Of a stretch of DNA of 64,000 nt, positions 33,676 through 43,572 are shown piece by piece (the first letter of the stretch is position 1; every line of letters begins with the position of its first letter). The notes beneath the pieces were generated by a model. It did no database searches. It was given only the letters and a program-made list of their open reading frames with translations, and was not told the origin of the DNA. This stretch comes from Duganella aceris. GTDB taxonomy: Bacteria; Pseudomonadota; Gammaproteobacteria; Burkholderiales; Burkholderiaceae_D. The stretch is from positions 124,001 through 188,000 of the forward strand of contig NZ_JAADJT010000009.1 in assembly GCF_011090165.1 (NCBI RefSeq). Reading direction: 5' to 3'. The position numbers and the translations under genes are program-made.

Positions 33676-35123
33676 TCGAGCCGGCTCCGGTGCCGGATCC
33701 GGTGCCGCTGGTCGTCGACCTCGACGGCACGCTGCTGCGCTCCGACCTGCTGGTGGAATCGGCGCTGGCCCACGCCCGCGCCAAGCCGTTGCGGGCGCTG
33801 GCGCCGCTGGCCTGGCTGGGCGGCGGCAAGGCCGCGCTGAAGCAGCGTCTGGCCGAGGCGGCCGACATCGACGTCGCCGCCCTGCCTTACGATGGCCGCG
33901 TGCTGGAGCTGATCGCGCGCGAACGCGCGCTGGGCCGGCGCATCGTGCTGGCCACCGCCAGCCACCGGCTGTACGCCGAGCGGGTCGCCGCGCATTTGCA
34001 ACTATTCGATGAAGTGCTGGCCACCGAGAACGGCGTCAACCTGTCGGCCGGACGCAAGCGCGACAGCCTGCTGCAGCGCTACGGCCACCAGGGCTACGAC
34101 TATGCCGGCAATTCGGCCGACGACCTGGCGGTGTGGGCCACGGCGCGCCGCGCCTACGTGGTGAACGCCGGCGCCGCGCTGCAACGGCGCGCCGAGGCGC
34201 ACGGCAACGTCGCCGAGCTATTGCCGCCCCCGTCCGGCGGCGCACGCCTGCGCGCGCTGTTCCAGGCGCTGCGCGCCCACCAGTGGGCCAAGAACCTGCT
34301 GCTGTTCCTGCCGCTGCTGGCGGCCCACGTGCTCGACCATCCGGCCAGGCTGGCGGCCGGCGCGCTGGCGTTCCTGTGCTTCAGCCTGTGCGCCTCCAGC
34401 GTCTATCTGCTCAACGATCTGCTCGACGTCGGCGACGACCGCCACCATCGCAGCAAGCGGCGGCGTCCGTTCGCCGCCGGCACGCTGCCGCTGCTGGCCG
34501 GGGTGGCGCTGGCGCCGCTGCTGCTGGCGGTCGCGTTCGCCATCGCGCTGTGGCTGCTGCCGTGGAAATTCAGCGCCGTGCTGCTCGGCTACTACGCGCT
34601 GACGCTGGCGTATTCGCTGACGCTGAAGCGGGTGATGGCGCTCGACGCGATCACGCTGGCGGGGCTGTACACGCTGCGCCTGATCGCCGGCGCCGCCGCC
34701 TTCGCGGTGCCGCTGACGTTCTGGATGCTGGCGTTCTCGATGTTCATGTTCCTCAGCCTGGCGCTGGTCAAGCGCTACGCCGAACTGCGCGAGGCGCGCC
34801 ATCGCGGCGACCAGGGCCAGGCGCGCGGCCGCGGCTATTTCCCCGGCGACCTGGAGATGATCGCCTCGCTGGGCGCGGCGTCCGGCTATCTGGCGGTGCT
34901 GGTGCTGGCGCTGTACACCCAGGACCGCGCCACGGTGTCGCTGTACCGCCAGCCGCAGCTGATCTGGCTGGCCTGCCCGCTGCTGCTGTTCTGGGTCACC
35001 CGCACCTGGATGCTGACCCATCGCGGCCAGATGCATGACGATCCGGTGGTGTTCGCGCTCAAGGACCGCGCCAGCCTGGTGGTCGGCGCGCTGTTCGCGG
35101 CCATTTTCTGGGCCGCGACCTGA
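33672..35123 (+). CDS. HAD-UbiA fusion, predicted polyprenyl-phosphate phosphoribosyltransferase
   Basis: A 483-residue fusion starting at GTG 33672. Residues ~1-190 are a HAD hydrolase with all four motifs: LVVDLDGTLLRSD, VLATAS, the Lys in AGRKRD, and GNSADDLAVW. Residues ~200-483 are a UbiA prenyltransferase with nine or so helices. Its first Asp motif YLLNDLLDVGDDRHH runs into SKRRRPFAAG, the signature of decaprenyl-phosphate 5-phosphoribosyltransferase (Rv3806c type), and HQWAKNLLLFLPLL is also typical. The membrane part should join PRPP to polyprenyl phosphate; the HAD part could remove the 5-phosphate, replacing mycobacterial Rv3807c. It converges on two GT-C genes with a 6-bp gap. Confidence 0.85.
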   Translation: MIEPAPVPDPVPLVVDLDGTLLRSDLLVESALAHARAKPLRALAPLAWLGGGKAALKQRLAEAADIDVAALPYDGRVLELIARERALGRRIVLATASHRLYAERVAAHLQLFDEVLATENGVNLSAGRKRDSLLQRYGHQGYDYAGNSADDLAVWATARRAYVVNAGAALQRRAEAHGNVAELLPPPSGGARLRALFQALRAHQWAKNLLLFLPLLAAHVLDHPARLAAGALAFLCFSLCASSVYLLNDLLDVGDDRHHRSKRRRPFAAGTLPLLAGVALAPLLLAVAFAIALWLLPWKFSAVLLGYYALTLAYSLTLKRVMALDAITLAGLYTLRLIAGAAAFAVPLTFWMLAFSMFMFLSLALVKRYAELREARHRGDQGQARGRGYFPGDLEMIASLGAASGYLAVLVLALYTQDRATVSLYRQPQLIWLACPLLLFWVTRTWMLTHRGQMHDDPVVFALKDRASLVVGALFAAIFWAAT

Positions 35124-35129
35124 CGCCGC

Positions 35130-36659
35130 TCAGGGCATGAAACCGCGCCGCAAGCCACCGCCGGGAAACACCGCCACCTCGAAGATGCCGCAATCGACGC
35201 GTGCCGCCGGCGTGCCGTTAAGCCGGATCAGCGTGTCGAGGTCCAGCCCTTCGGCGTGGCGCACCAGCGCGAAGTCGTAGTTGGCGCGGAACACCTTCTC
35301 GCTGGTGATCCAGTGGAACGCCCGCAGTTGCTGGTCGTACGGCGCGATCTGCGGGCGATGGCGGCTCAACATGCCGACCCGCTTGGCGTCCCAATAGCTC
35401 GCCACACCATGCCGCAAGCCGTAGTGCGCGATCACCTGGTCCATGCACGCCACCTCAGGCGGATAATACGCCGGCTGCACCAGCGCGACATCGCGCAGCG
35501 CCGGCCGCAGCATCGCCTGCGTCGGCCATACCGTGGCCGCCAGCAACGCCAGCGTCAGCCAAACCCGCCGGCGCTCGGGCAGCAGCAGGTACAGCAGCGC
35601 CGGGCCGGCCAGCAACGGCAACACGTAGGCCGGAATGAAATAGCGCACCGTGAACAGATTGGTCGACACCAGCGTCGCCGCCAGGCAGGCGGCGGCCGAC
35701 AGCCAGCTGAACAGCGCCAGGCGCGCCGCCGCCGGATCGGCGATACGCCAGCCGCGCCCCAGCAGCGTGCCCGGCAACAGCAGCGTCAGCGCCGTGTAGT
35801 AGGCCGCCAGCCCCAGCGTGCCGGCGCGCGACTCGCGCCAGGATTCGCCCAGCATCTGCGCCAGCGCCGGCAGGTTCTGCGCCAGCGCCGCCGGCGACAC
35901 GCCCCAAGGCAGCCGCAGCGGATGCGCCACCAGCCACTTGACCTTGTACAGCAGGATTCCCGCCAGCGCGCCAAGCACGATGGCGGCGCACGCCGCCTTC
36001 CACGGCCGGCCGCCGCGCCGGTCCAGCAGCCACAGCGTGGCCAGCGCGGGCAGCGCGAACTGCAGCAGGTACAGCCGGTCCGATACGGTGGCCAGCAGCG
36101 CCACCAGCGCCAGCGGCCAGTGCACGCGGCGCGCGCGGTCGTGGCCGTGGTCCTGGTCGAGCAGGCGCAGCGACAGCAACAGCAGCAGGAACACGCCGCA
36201 ATGGAAGCCGCTCAGATAAAAATAGTTGTACGGCACCATGCCGTCCATCGCCCAGCTGAACAGCAGCACGCAGGCCCAGCCGGCCGCCACCATCGCCTGG
36301 TGCGTCGCCATGCCACGGCGCAGCAGCGCCAGCGACAGCAGGAACAACAACAGGCCTTGCAGCACGAAGAACAGCGGCAGCGCATGGAAGAAGTCGCCGC
36401 CGACATAGTTCGCCAGAAAGAACAGCGGCCAGTCCGGGAAGAACGACGGCGCCGGCGTCAGGTTCCAGTGCGACAGCTTGCCGCCCTGCTCCACCAGGTC
36501 GCGGTACAGCGCCGGCAGGAAGTCGGTGTCGGAGTGGAACAGCAGCGCCAGGTCGCCCTTCAGCTGCAGATACCACAGCGCCGACGCCAGCAGCGTCAGC
36601 CCGAGGCATAGCGCCGCCAGCGCGGCGCCGGCGATGCGCAGCGGGCGCGCCGGCGTCAT
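35130..36659 (-). CDS. Polytopic GT-C-like membrane protein, candidate arabinofuranosyltransferase (copy 2)
   Basis: A 509-residue inner-membrane protein; the ATG at 36659 overlaps the stop of the upstream paralogue (ATGA). After helix 1 a periplasmic loop reads LLFHSDTDFLPALYRDLV, HWNLTPAPSFFPDWPLFF, with acidic residues placed as in GT-C catalytic loops. About ten helices follow. The C-terminal ~110 residues are hydrophilic and contain HGVASYWDAKRVGMLSRHRP and FRANYDFALV. These blocks are shared with the neighbouring 509-residue protein and, more weakly, with the protein at 28426. No database family is claimed. Operon position after DprE1/DprE2 homologues makes transfer of polyprenyl-phosphate D-arabinofuranose the best guess. 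Confidence 0.7.
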   Translation of the reverse strand: MTPARPLRIAGAALAALCLGLTLLASALWYLQLKGDLALLFHSDTDFLPALYRDLVEQGGKLSHWNLTPAPSFFPDWPLFFLANYVGGDFFHALPLFFVLQGLLLFLLSLALLRRGMATHQAMVAAGWACVLLFSWAMDGMVPYNYFYLSGFHCGVFLLLLLSLRLLDQDHGHDRARRVHWPLALVALLATVSDRLYLLQFALPALATLWLLDRRGGRPWKAACAAIVLGALAGILLYKVKWLVAHPLRLPWGVSPAALAQNLPALAQMLGESWRESRAGTLGLAAYYTALTLLLPGTLLGRGWRIADPAAARLALFSWLSAAACLAATLVSTNLFTVRYFIPAYVLPLLAGPALLYLLLPERRRVWLTLALLAATVWPTQAMLRPALRDVALVQPAYYPPEVACMDQVIAHYGLRHGVASYWDAKRVGMLSRHRPQIAPYDQQLRAFHWITSEKVFRANYDFALVRHAEGLDLDTLIRLNGTPAARVDCGIFEVAVFPGGGLRRGFMP

Positions 36660-38185
36660 GGCGCGCCGCCCTGCAGCCGCAGGCCGCCGCTCGGATAGGC
36701 CAGCACCTGCAACGGTCCGCAGGTGACCGCCGCCTGCGGCGCGCCGCTGCGTGCGGTGACGAGGGACGGTTGCGGCCGCTCGCCGTCGGCCGCGTCGGCG
36801 GCCACCAGCGCGAAATCGTAGTTGTCGCGGAAGTTGTCCAGGGTGGTGATCCACTTCAACGGCGCCAGGTCGGCCTTGACCGGCGCCACCGTCGGCCGCT
36901 GCCGGCTGTGCATCGCCAGCCAGCCGGCGTCCCAGTAACCACCGTAGCCGTGCTGCAGCGAATACAGCGCCAGCACCCGGTCGACGCAGGCCACGGTCTC
37001 CGGATAGTAGGCCTGGCGCAGCGGGCCGGACGCGGCCACCTTGCCGGCCAGCGGCCACAGCGCCAGCAGCGCGGCCAGCGTCAGCGGAAGATAGCCGTGC
37101 GCGGCGGCGCGGCGCGGCCATTGCGCCGCCAGCAGCAGCGGCCCCAGCACCAGCGGCAGCAGCGCCGCCGGGATCAGGTAGCGGGTGGTGGCCGGCGCCG
37201 ACGAGATCGCCATCACCAGCAGCAGGCCGGCGGTGCCGCACAGGCTGAACATGCCGAGCCACGCCGCTTCAAGGCCGGCCAGGCGCCAGCGGCCTCGGTT
37301 CAGCAGCGTACCCGGCGCCAGCGTCAGCAGCAGCGCGTAATACAACGCGCAATACCAGGCCAGCGGCGCGCACTGCGCGCGCAGCGTGTCGAACATGGCC
37401 AGCAGGTCGCCCAGGTTGACGCCCAGCCGCGCCGGCGCCAGCTTCCACGGCATGCTGACGCTGTTCGGCACCAGCAGCTTGAATTTGTACAGCAGCACGC
37501 CGGCCACGCAACCGGCCAGCAGCGCCGCGCACAGCCGGCGCCAGTGCGGCACGCGCGCGCGCATCAGCACCAGCAGACCCAGCGATGGCAGCACGAACTG
37601 CAAGCCGTACAGGCGGTCCGATAGCACCGTGACCGCGACCAGCAGCGCCAGTCCGGCCTGCGCGCCGCGCGTCACGGGGCGCTCGGCCAACAGCGGCAAC
37701 AGCATCAGCAACCCGGCCAGCACCAGCAGGAAAGTGCCGAAGTGATAGGAGCCCAGCATGACGTAGGCGTACGGGAAGGCGCCGCCGGCGGCGGCGGCGC
37801 ATACCGCGACCGTGGCCAGCGTGGCGCCGGCCAGCGCCGGCGTCCACGCCATGGCGCGGCGCGCCAGCAGCGCCGCCAGTCCCCACAACGCCAGCGCCTG
37901 CACCGCCATCAGCGCCGCCATCGCGTGGAAGGTGGTGCCGGCCAGCCAGCGCAGGCCGAAGTACAGCGGCCAGTCCGGGAAGAAGTACGGCGCCGGCGTC
38001 AGGTACCAGCGCTTCAGCCGGCCGCCCTGCTCGATCACGTTGTCGTACAGTGTCGGCAGGTACAGCGCGTCCGAGCTGAAGAAAAATTCGGTGTCGACCG
38101 CCAGTTGCAGATAGACCACGGTCATGCCGGCGACACCCAGCAGCGCCAGCAGCACGGCCAGCGCCGATTGCATGCCCGGCCGCAT
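36656..38185 (-). CDS. Polytopic GT-C-like membrane protein, candidate arabinofuranosyltransferase (copy 1)
   Basis: A 509-residue inner-membrane protein, the same length as its downstream paralogue. The first periplasmic loop has FFFSSDALYLPTLYDNVIEQ and YLTPAPYFFPDWPLYFGL. About ten hydrophobic helices follow, then a soluble tail with HGYGGYWDAGWLAMHSRQRP and FRDNYDFALVAAD, ending VTCGPLQVLAYPSGGL. The ATG at 38185 overlaps the stop of the DprE2 gene. Chain-coupled translation with dprE2 and dprE1 argues that it uses their product. The two copies are diverged throughout rather than near-identical, so they probably have distinct acceptors or linkages. Confidence 0.7.
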   Translation of the reverse strand: MRPGMQSALAVLLALLGVAGMTVVYLQLAVDTEFFFSSDALYLPTLYDNVIEQGGRLKRWYLTPAPYFFPDWPLYFGLRWLAGTTFHAMAALMAVQALALWGLAALLARRAMAWTPALAGATLATVAVCAAAAGGAFPYAYVMLGSYHFGTFLLVLAGLLMLLPLLAERPVTRGAQAGLALLVAVTVLSDRLYGLQFVLPSLGLLVLMRARVPHWRRLCAALLAGCVAGVLLYKFKLLVPNSVSMPWKLAPARLGVNLGDLLAMFDTLRAQCAPLAWYCALYYALLLTLAPGTLLNRGRWRLAGLEAAWLGMFSLCGTAGLLLVMAISSAPATTRYLIPAALLPLVLGPLLLAAQWPRRAAAHGYLPLTLAALLALWPLAGKVAASGPLRQAYYPETVACVDRVLALYSLQHGYGGYWDAGWLAMHSRQRPTVAPVKADLAPLKWITTLDNFRDNYDFALVAADAADGERPQPSLVTARSGAPQAAVTCGPLQVLAYPSGGLRLQGGAP

Positions 38186-38922
38186 CACAGGCTCAGTTTT
38201 TTGAAGATGGCCTCGGGGACGGCGCGGATGATGGCCATGATGCCCCACCAAAAGAACGGCGTGTACAGCACGTTGCGGCGCTGGTCCATGGCCTTGACGA
38301 TGGCCTGCGCCACCTGCTCCGGCGTGGCCCACAGCGGCCCCTTGGGAAAGGCCGCCGTCATCGGCGTGTCGACGAAGCCGGGCTTGATGGTCAGCACGTG
38401 CACGCCGCTTTTTTGCAGCCGGTTGCGCAGGCCCTGCAGGAAGATCGCCAGCATGCCCTTGGCGCTGCCGTACACATAGTTGGACTGGCGGCCGCGATCG
38501 CCCGCCACCGAGCCGATCACGGCGATGACGCCGGCGCGCTGCGCCTCGAAGCGGTTGGCGACGTGCGTCAGCAGGCCGATCACGCTGAGCGCGTTGGTGC
38601 CGATCTCGCGCAGCGCCAGCGCGGCGTCGGCCTGGCAGGCTTGCTGGTCGGGCAGCGTGCCGTGCGCGATTAGCACCGCGTCCAGCCCGCCCATGGCGGC
38701 GGCGGCCTGCTCGATGACGGCGGCGTGACGTTCATGGTCGTTGGCGTCGAAGCGCGCGCCGGCGGTGGCGGCGGCGCCGCGCAGCTTGAGGTCGGCCAGC
38801 AGCGCGTCCAGCCGCTCGCCGTTGCGGGCCAGCAGGTACAGGCTGTCGCCGCGCTGGGCGAAGCGGCGCGCGGTCGCTTCGGCGATGGCGGAGGTGGCGC
38901 CGATGATGAGGATTTTTTGCAT
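38185..38922 (-). CDS. dprE2: SDR, predicted polyprenyl-phosphate 2-keto-arabinose reductase (DprE2-like)
   Basis: A 245-residue short-chain dehydrogenase. It starts KILIIGATSAIAEATARRFA, with a GxTSxIA nucleotide loop as in DprE2 rather than the classic TGxxxGIG. It has the NAxG-like AHGTLPDQ segment and the catalytic Ser/Tyr/Lys in VIGSVAGDRGRQSNYVYGSAKG. The tail reads GFVDTPMTAAFPKGPLWATPEQVA and a hydrophobic C-terminal stretch (YTPFFWWGIMAIIRAVP), also as in DprE2. With DprE1 it would epimerise C2 of polyprenyl-phosphoribose to arabinose. It lies 4 bp after dprE1. Confidence 0.85.
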   Translation of the reverse strand: MQKILIIGATSAIAEATARRFAQRGDSLYLLARNGERLDALLADLKLRGAAATAGARFDANDHERHAAVIEQAAAAMGGLDAVLIAHGTLPDQQACQADAALALREIGTNALSVIGLLTHVANRFEAQRAGVIAVIGSVAGDRGRQSNYVYGSAKGMLAIFLQGLRNRLQKSGVHVLTIKPGFVDTPMTAAFPKGPLWATPEQVAQAIVKAMDQRRNVLYTPFFWWGIMAIIRAVPEAIFKKLSL

Positions 38923-38926
38923 GAAG

Positions 38927-40222
38927 TCAGAGTCCGAGTCGGTTGGATTGGTGGGAGGCGAACGCCCCCAGGGCGCCGTACTGGCGCCGCACGTGCTGGA
39001 ATGCGGTGTGCAGCGGATAGCTGCGTTGGAAGGTGGCGCCGCTCATGCGCGCGTCCTTGGCCAGGTAGAGCCGGCCGCCGGCGGCCAGCACCATGGCGTC
39101 GAGCTCGTCGAGCATGGCGAACAGGCCGGGCTCCAGCTTGAAGTCCAGCGCCAGCGTATAGCCTTCGAGCGGGAAGGACAGGTAGTTGTCGTTGGCCGGC
39201 CCGAAGCTTTTCAGCACCGCCAGGAACGAGCCGCGCCCGGCCGCCGCGATGCGTTCCAGGATCGCCGCCAGCGGCGCGGCGCCGGCCGCGCGCGGAATGA
39301 CGAACTGATATTGCACGAAGCCGGCCTTGCCGTACAGCCGGTTCCAGTGCAGCAGGCCGTCGAGCGGATAGAAGTACGGCGCGTAATGCACCCGCTGGCG
39401 CGCCTGGCGCGGCAGGTAATAGTACAGCGCGTTGAAGGCGCCGATCGAATGACGGTTCAGCAGTTGCGGCGGCAGGTCGACCGGCAGCGTGCGGCTGCGC
39501 CCGGGCAGCGGCGCCAGCCCGCCATCGGCCGCGTGCTCGCCCAGCATCAGCAGCGAGCGGCCCAGGCTGGCGCCGCGCGCCAGGCAATCGATCCAGGCCA
39601 CCGAATAGCTGGCGCCGCGATGCCGCTCGAACAGTTCCAGCACCTCGGCCAGCGAACCGGCGCGCAAGGTGGTCTGCTCGATATAGGCGCTGGCGACGCG
39701 CCGCATGCGCAGCGTGACGGTGAGGATGACGCCGGTCAGGCCCATGCCGCCGCAGGTGGCGCGGAACAGTTCCGGATGTTCGAGCGGCGAGCAGCGCAGC
39801 ACCCGGCCGTCGGCCAGCATCAGCTCCAGTTCCTGCACGTGCCGGCTGAAGCAGCCGTCGATGTGGTGGTTCTTGCCGTGCACGTCGCTGGCGACGGCGC
39901 CGCCGACGGTGACGAAGCGGGTGCCCGGCGTCACCGGCGGGAACCAGCCGCGCGGCAGCAGCACCGCGATCAGGTCGGCCAGCGTGGCGCCGGCTTCGCA
40001 GCGCAGCACGCCGCTGTGCTCGTCAAAGCCCAGCAGCAGGTGGCGCGGCGCGCTGTCGAGCACCAGCGGCGCCAGCGCGCTGTCGCCGTAGCTGCGGCCG
40101 AGGCCGCGCGCGATCAGCGGCTCGCCGGCGCCCGCCAGCGCGCCGGCCAGTTGCGTCGCGGTGGCCGGCGCCAGCACGCGCGCTTCGGCCACCGGATAGC
40201 GTCCCCAGCCGTGAATGCGCAT
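38927..40222 (-). CDS. dprE1: FAD-dependent polyprenyl-phosphate ribose 2'-oxidase (DprE1-like)
   Basis: A 431-residue flavoprotein, clearly DprE1-like along its length. The FAD-binding N-terminal part has ARGLGRSYGDSAL, TPGTRFVTVGGAVASDVHGK followed by NHH (the position of His132 in the M. tuberculosis enzyme), and CGGMGLTGVILTVTL. The substrate domain has YPLDGLLHWNRLYGKAGFVQ and YQFVIP, and the catalytic-site lysine region GGRLYLAKDAR. The residue matching mycobacterial Cys387, the covalent target of benzothiazinones, reads Ala here (GYTLALDFK). It starts at ATG 40222, overlapping the gtrA stop (ATGA). The first step of the D-ribose to D-arabinose epimerisation is the predicted role. Confidence 0.9.
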   Translation of the reverse strand: MRIHGWGRYPVAEARVLAPATATQLAGALAGAGEPLIARGLGRSYGDSALAPLVLDSAPRHLLLGFDEHSGVLRCEAGATLADLIAVLLPRGWFPPVTPGTRFVTVGGAVASDVHGKNHHIDGCFSRHVQELELMLADGRVLRCSPLEHPELFRATCGGMGLTGVILTVTLRMRRVASAYIEQTTLRAGSLAEVLELFERHRGASYSVAWIDCLARGASLGRSLLMLGEHAADGGLAPLPGRSRTLPVDLPPQLLNRHSIGAFNALYYYLPRQARQRVHYAPYFYPLDGLLHWNRLYGKAGFVQYQFVIPRAAGAAPLAAILERIAAAGRGSFLAVLKSFGPANDNYLSFPLEGYTLALDFKLEPGLFAMLDELDAMVLAAGGRLYLAKDARMSGATFQRSYPLHTAFQHVRRQYGALGAFASHQSNRLGL

Positions 40223-40620
40223 CAGGCCGCCGCGAGAAACACGTAACGCCGGTCCAGCTGGTATTTGCACAGATAGCCGATGGCCAGGCCCAGCACGGCG
40301 CCGGTGTAGCGCGCCGTGCGGCTGTCGAACAGGTAGTCGAAGCCGAACTCGAAGCTCCAGAAGATCACGGTGGTGGCCAGGCCGGCCACGGTGTACAGCA
40401 GGAACACCCGGCCTTCGTGGCTGACGCTGTCGGCGCGGAAGCGGAAGATGTAGCGCTTGTCCAACAGATACTTGAGCACCAGGCCGGCGCCGGTGCCGCC
40501 GCAGGCCGCCAGCAGCACGCCGTAGGGGCCGTCGTAGACGCGGATGCACAGATCCTGCACCGCGATGTTGAACAGCGTGGCGATCAGGGCCAGCAGCAGG
40601 TAGGTGGGCGCCAGTTTCAT
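40222..40620 (-). CDS. GtrA-like small membrane protein
   Basis: A 132-residue protein with four predicted helices and the GtrA-family pattern: TYLLLALIATLFNIAVQDL, a Gly-rich helix, and LKYLLDKRYIFRFRA, whose basic-aromatic block is the family hallmark; a second copy of it ends the protein (CKYQLDRRYVFL). GtrA proteins help move or hold polyprenyl-phosphate sugars, and the mycobacterial homologue Rv3789 is tied to decaprenyl-phosphate-arabinose. The start is uncertain: ATG 40620 was used, with 40650 (10 residues more) as the alternative, and neither has a clear ribosome site. First member of the gtrA-dprE1-dprE2-GT-GT chain. Confidence 0.82.
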   Translation of the reverse strand: MKLAPTYLLLALIATLFNIAVQDLCIRVYDGPYGVLLAACGGTGAGLVLKYLLDKRYIFRFRADSVSHEGRVFLLYTVAGLATTVIFWSFEFGFDYLFDSRTARYTGAVLGLAIGYLCKYQLDRRYVFLAAA

Positions 40621-40679
40621 GGTTAATAAATAAATGTTAGCGAATCGCATAATACAGCATCGCCGGCGCCGATGTGGGC

Positions 40680-41866
40680 TCAGGCCCGCCGCGCCACCAT
40701 CGATGCCGGCCGCCAGCGAATGCGGCGCTCGAACACGCGGGCGAAGGCGTAGGCGGAGGCGATGCAGGCAGGCGCCGCCAGCAAGGCCAGCGCGGCGAAT
40801 TGCCGCAGCGCGCCCAGGCCGGCGTAGGCCGGCAATTGCTGCAGGCCGGTGTACACCGCGGCGACGATGGGCACGTGGATCAGGTACAGCGAATACGAGA
40901 AGCCGCCGATGCCGACCAGCCAGCGCCGCTCGAGCACGGCGCGCGGACGCCGGCCCGGCGCCAGTCCGCTCAGCACCACCAGCAGCGCCGCCGTGAAGGC
41001 GCCGGCCAGCGGATCGATCAGCGGATAATGTTGGCCGAAGCGGATCGCCCCCGCCACATCGACGATGCGGTAGTGGTGCAGCACGCCGCCCAGCAGCGCC
41101 AGCAACAGCGCCGCGATCAGCCAGGCGCCGCGCCGGCAGCGCGCGCGCAGCGCGGCGAACGCCGCACCATGCGCCAGCGCGGCGGCCGCGATGCCCATCG
41201 CGAACAGCGCGATGAAGAACGGCGGTTGCGGCACCGAGGCGTCCAGCGGCAGCCGAGGGAAGCGCGACGACAGCTCCGTCAAGCCCCAGGCGGCGGCCAG
41301 GCTCAAGGCCATCAGCGCGCCCAGGCCGAAGCGGCGCAGCAGCCAGATCAGCAAGGGGAAGACGAAATACAAATGCCATTCGCAGGCGATGCTCCAGAAC
41401 GGGCCGTTGATGGTGTTGTACTGGCCGTACAGGTCTTGCAGCAGCAGCAGATTGCTCCACCAGACCTGGCTGGAGATGGTGGCGGTCAGGCCCAGGTCGT
41501 TGCGTCCCCAGGCCGCCAGCGGCACGAAGCAGTTGACCAGCAGGATCAGGAACAGCGTGGCCAGGTAGGGCGGCAGGATGCGCAAGGCGCGCGCCACGAA
41601 GAACGATGGCAGGCCGGCGCCGATGCGGTCGCCATTGCGGACCACCGGCAGCGCCAGGCAATAGCCGGACAGCACCAGGAAGGCATCGACCCCCAGGTGC
41701 ATATACATCAGCAGGTTGAGCGGCAAGGCGGCCCATGCGGTCTGGGCTTGCCAGCCGATCGCGAACAGGTAGATGTGGCCGAACAGCACCCACAGCGCGG
41801 CGAGCGCCCTCAGGCCATCAAGGAACAGCAGGCGGTCGGCGTCGACCGTCCGGCCCGCGTCCGGAC

Positions 41867-41870
<4 letters not shown>
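40680..41870 (-). CDS. Acyltransferase 3 family membrane O-acyltransferase
   Basis: A 396-residue polytopic OafA-like protein: LLFLDGLRALAALWVLFGHI at the start, LGVDAFLVLSGYCLALPVV, FWSIACEWHLYFVFPLLIWL, and GGFSYSLYLIHVPIVAAVY, all family hallmarks. The start is a TTG at 41870 that overlaps the helicase stop (TTGA); no ATG or GTG lies close enough to keep the first helix intact. It lies 30-60 bp before gtrA, so it probably acts on the same arabinose-containing glycan, but it could work on any surface sugar. Confidence 0.85.
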
Positions 41871-43393
<1,523 letters not shown>

Positions 43394-43539
43394 AGTGTTT
43401 GCTGAAGAGTGACGGGGCTGAAAAAAGTACGCCGTCACAGAAAGAGAGACAATGAAGCGCCGTAAACTATACCCTAATTTACGGCAACTGCGCTAAAAAC
43501 CAGCAGCTTTAATATGGAAACCATTGCATCATTGGCATG

Positions 43540-43545
43540 TATAAT
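43540..43545 (+). promoter_or_regulatory. -10-like hexamer upstream of the propeller-GGDEF gene
   Basis: A perfect TATAAT lies 27 nt before ATG 43573, which would leave a leader of about 20 nt. No -35 match stands out. Its presence argues that the ATG at 43537, which it overlaps, is not the translation start. Confidence 0.4.
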
Positions 43546-43572
43546 AGCCGATCTGTCATCGGATACTCCCTC

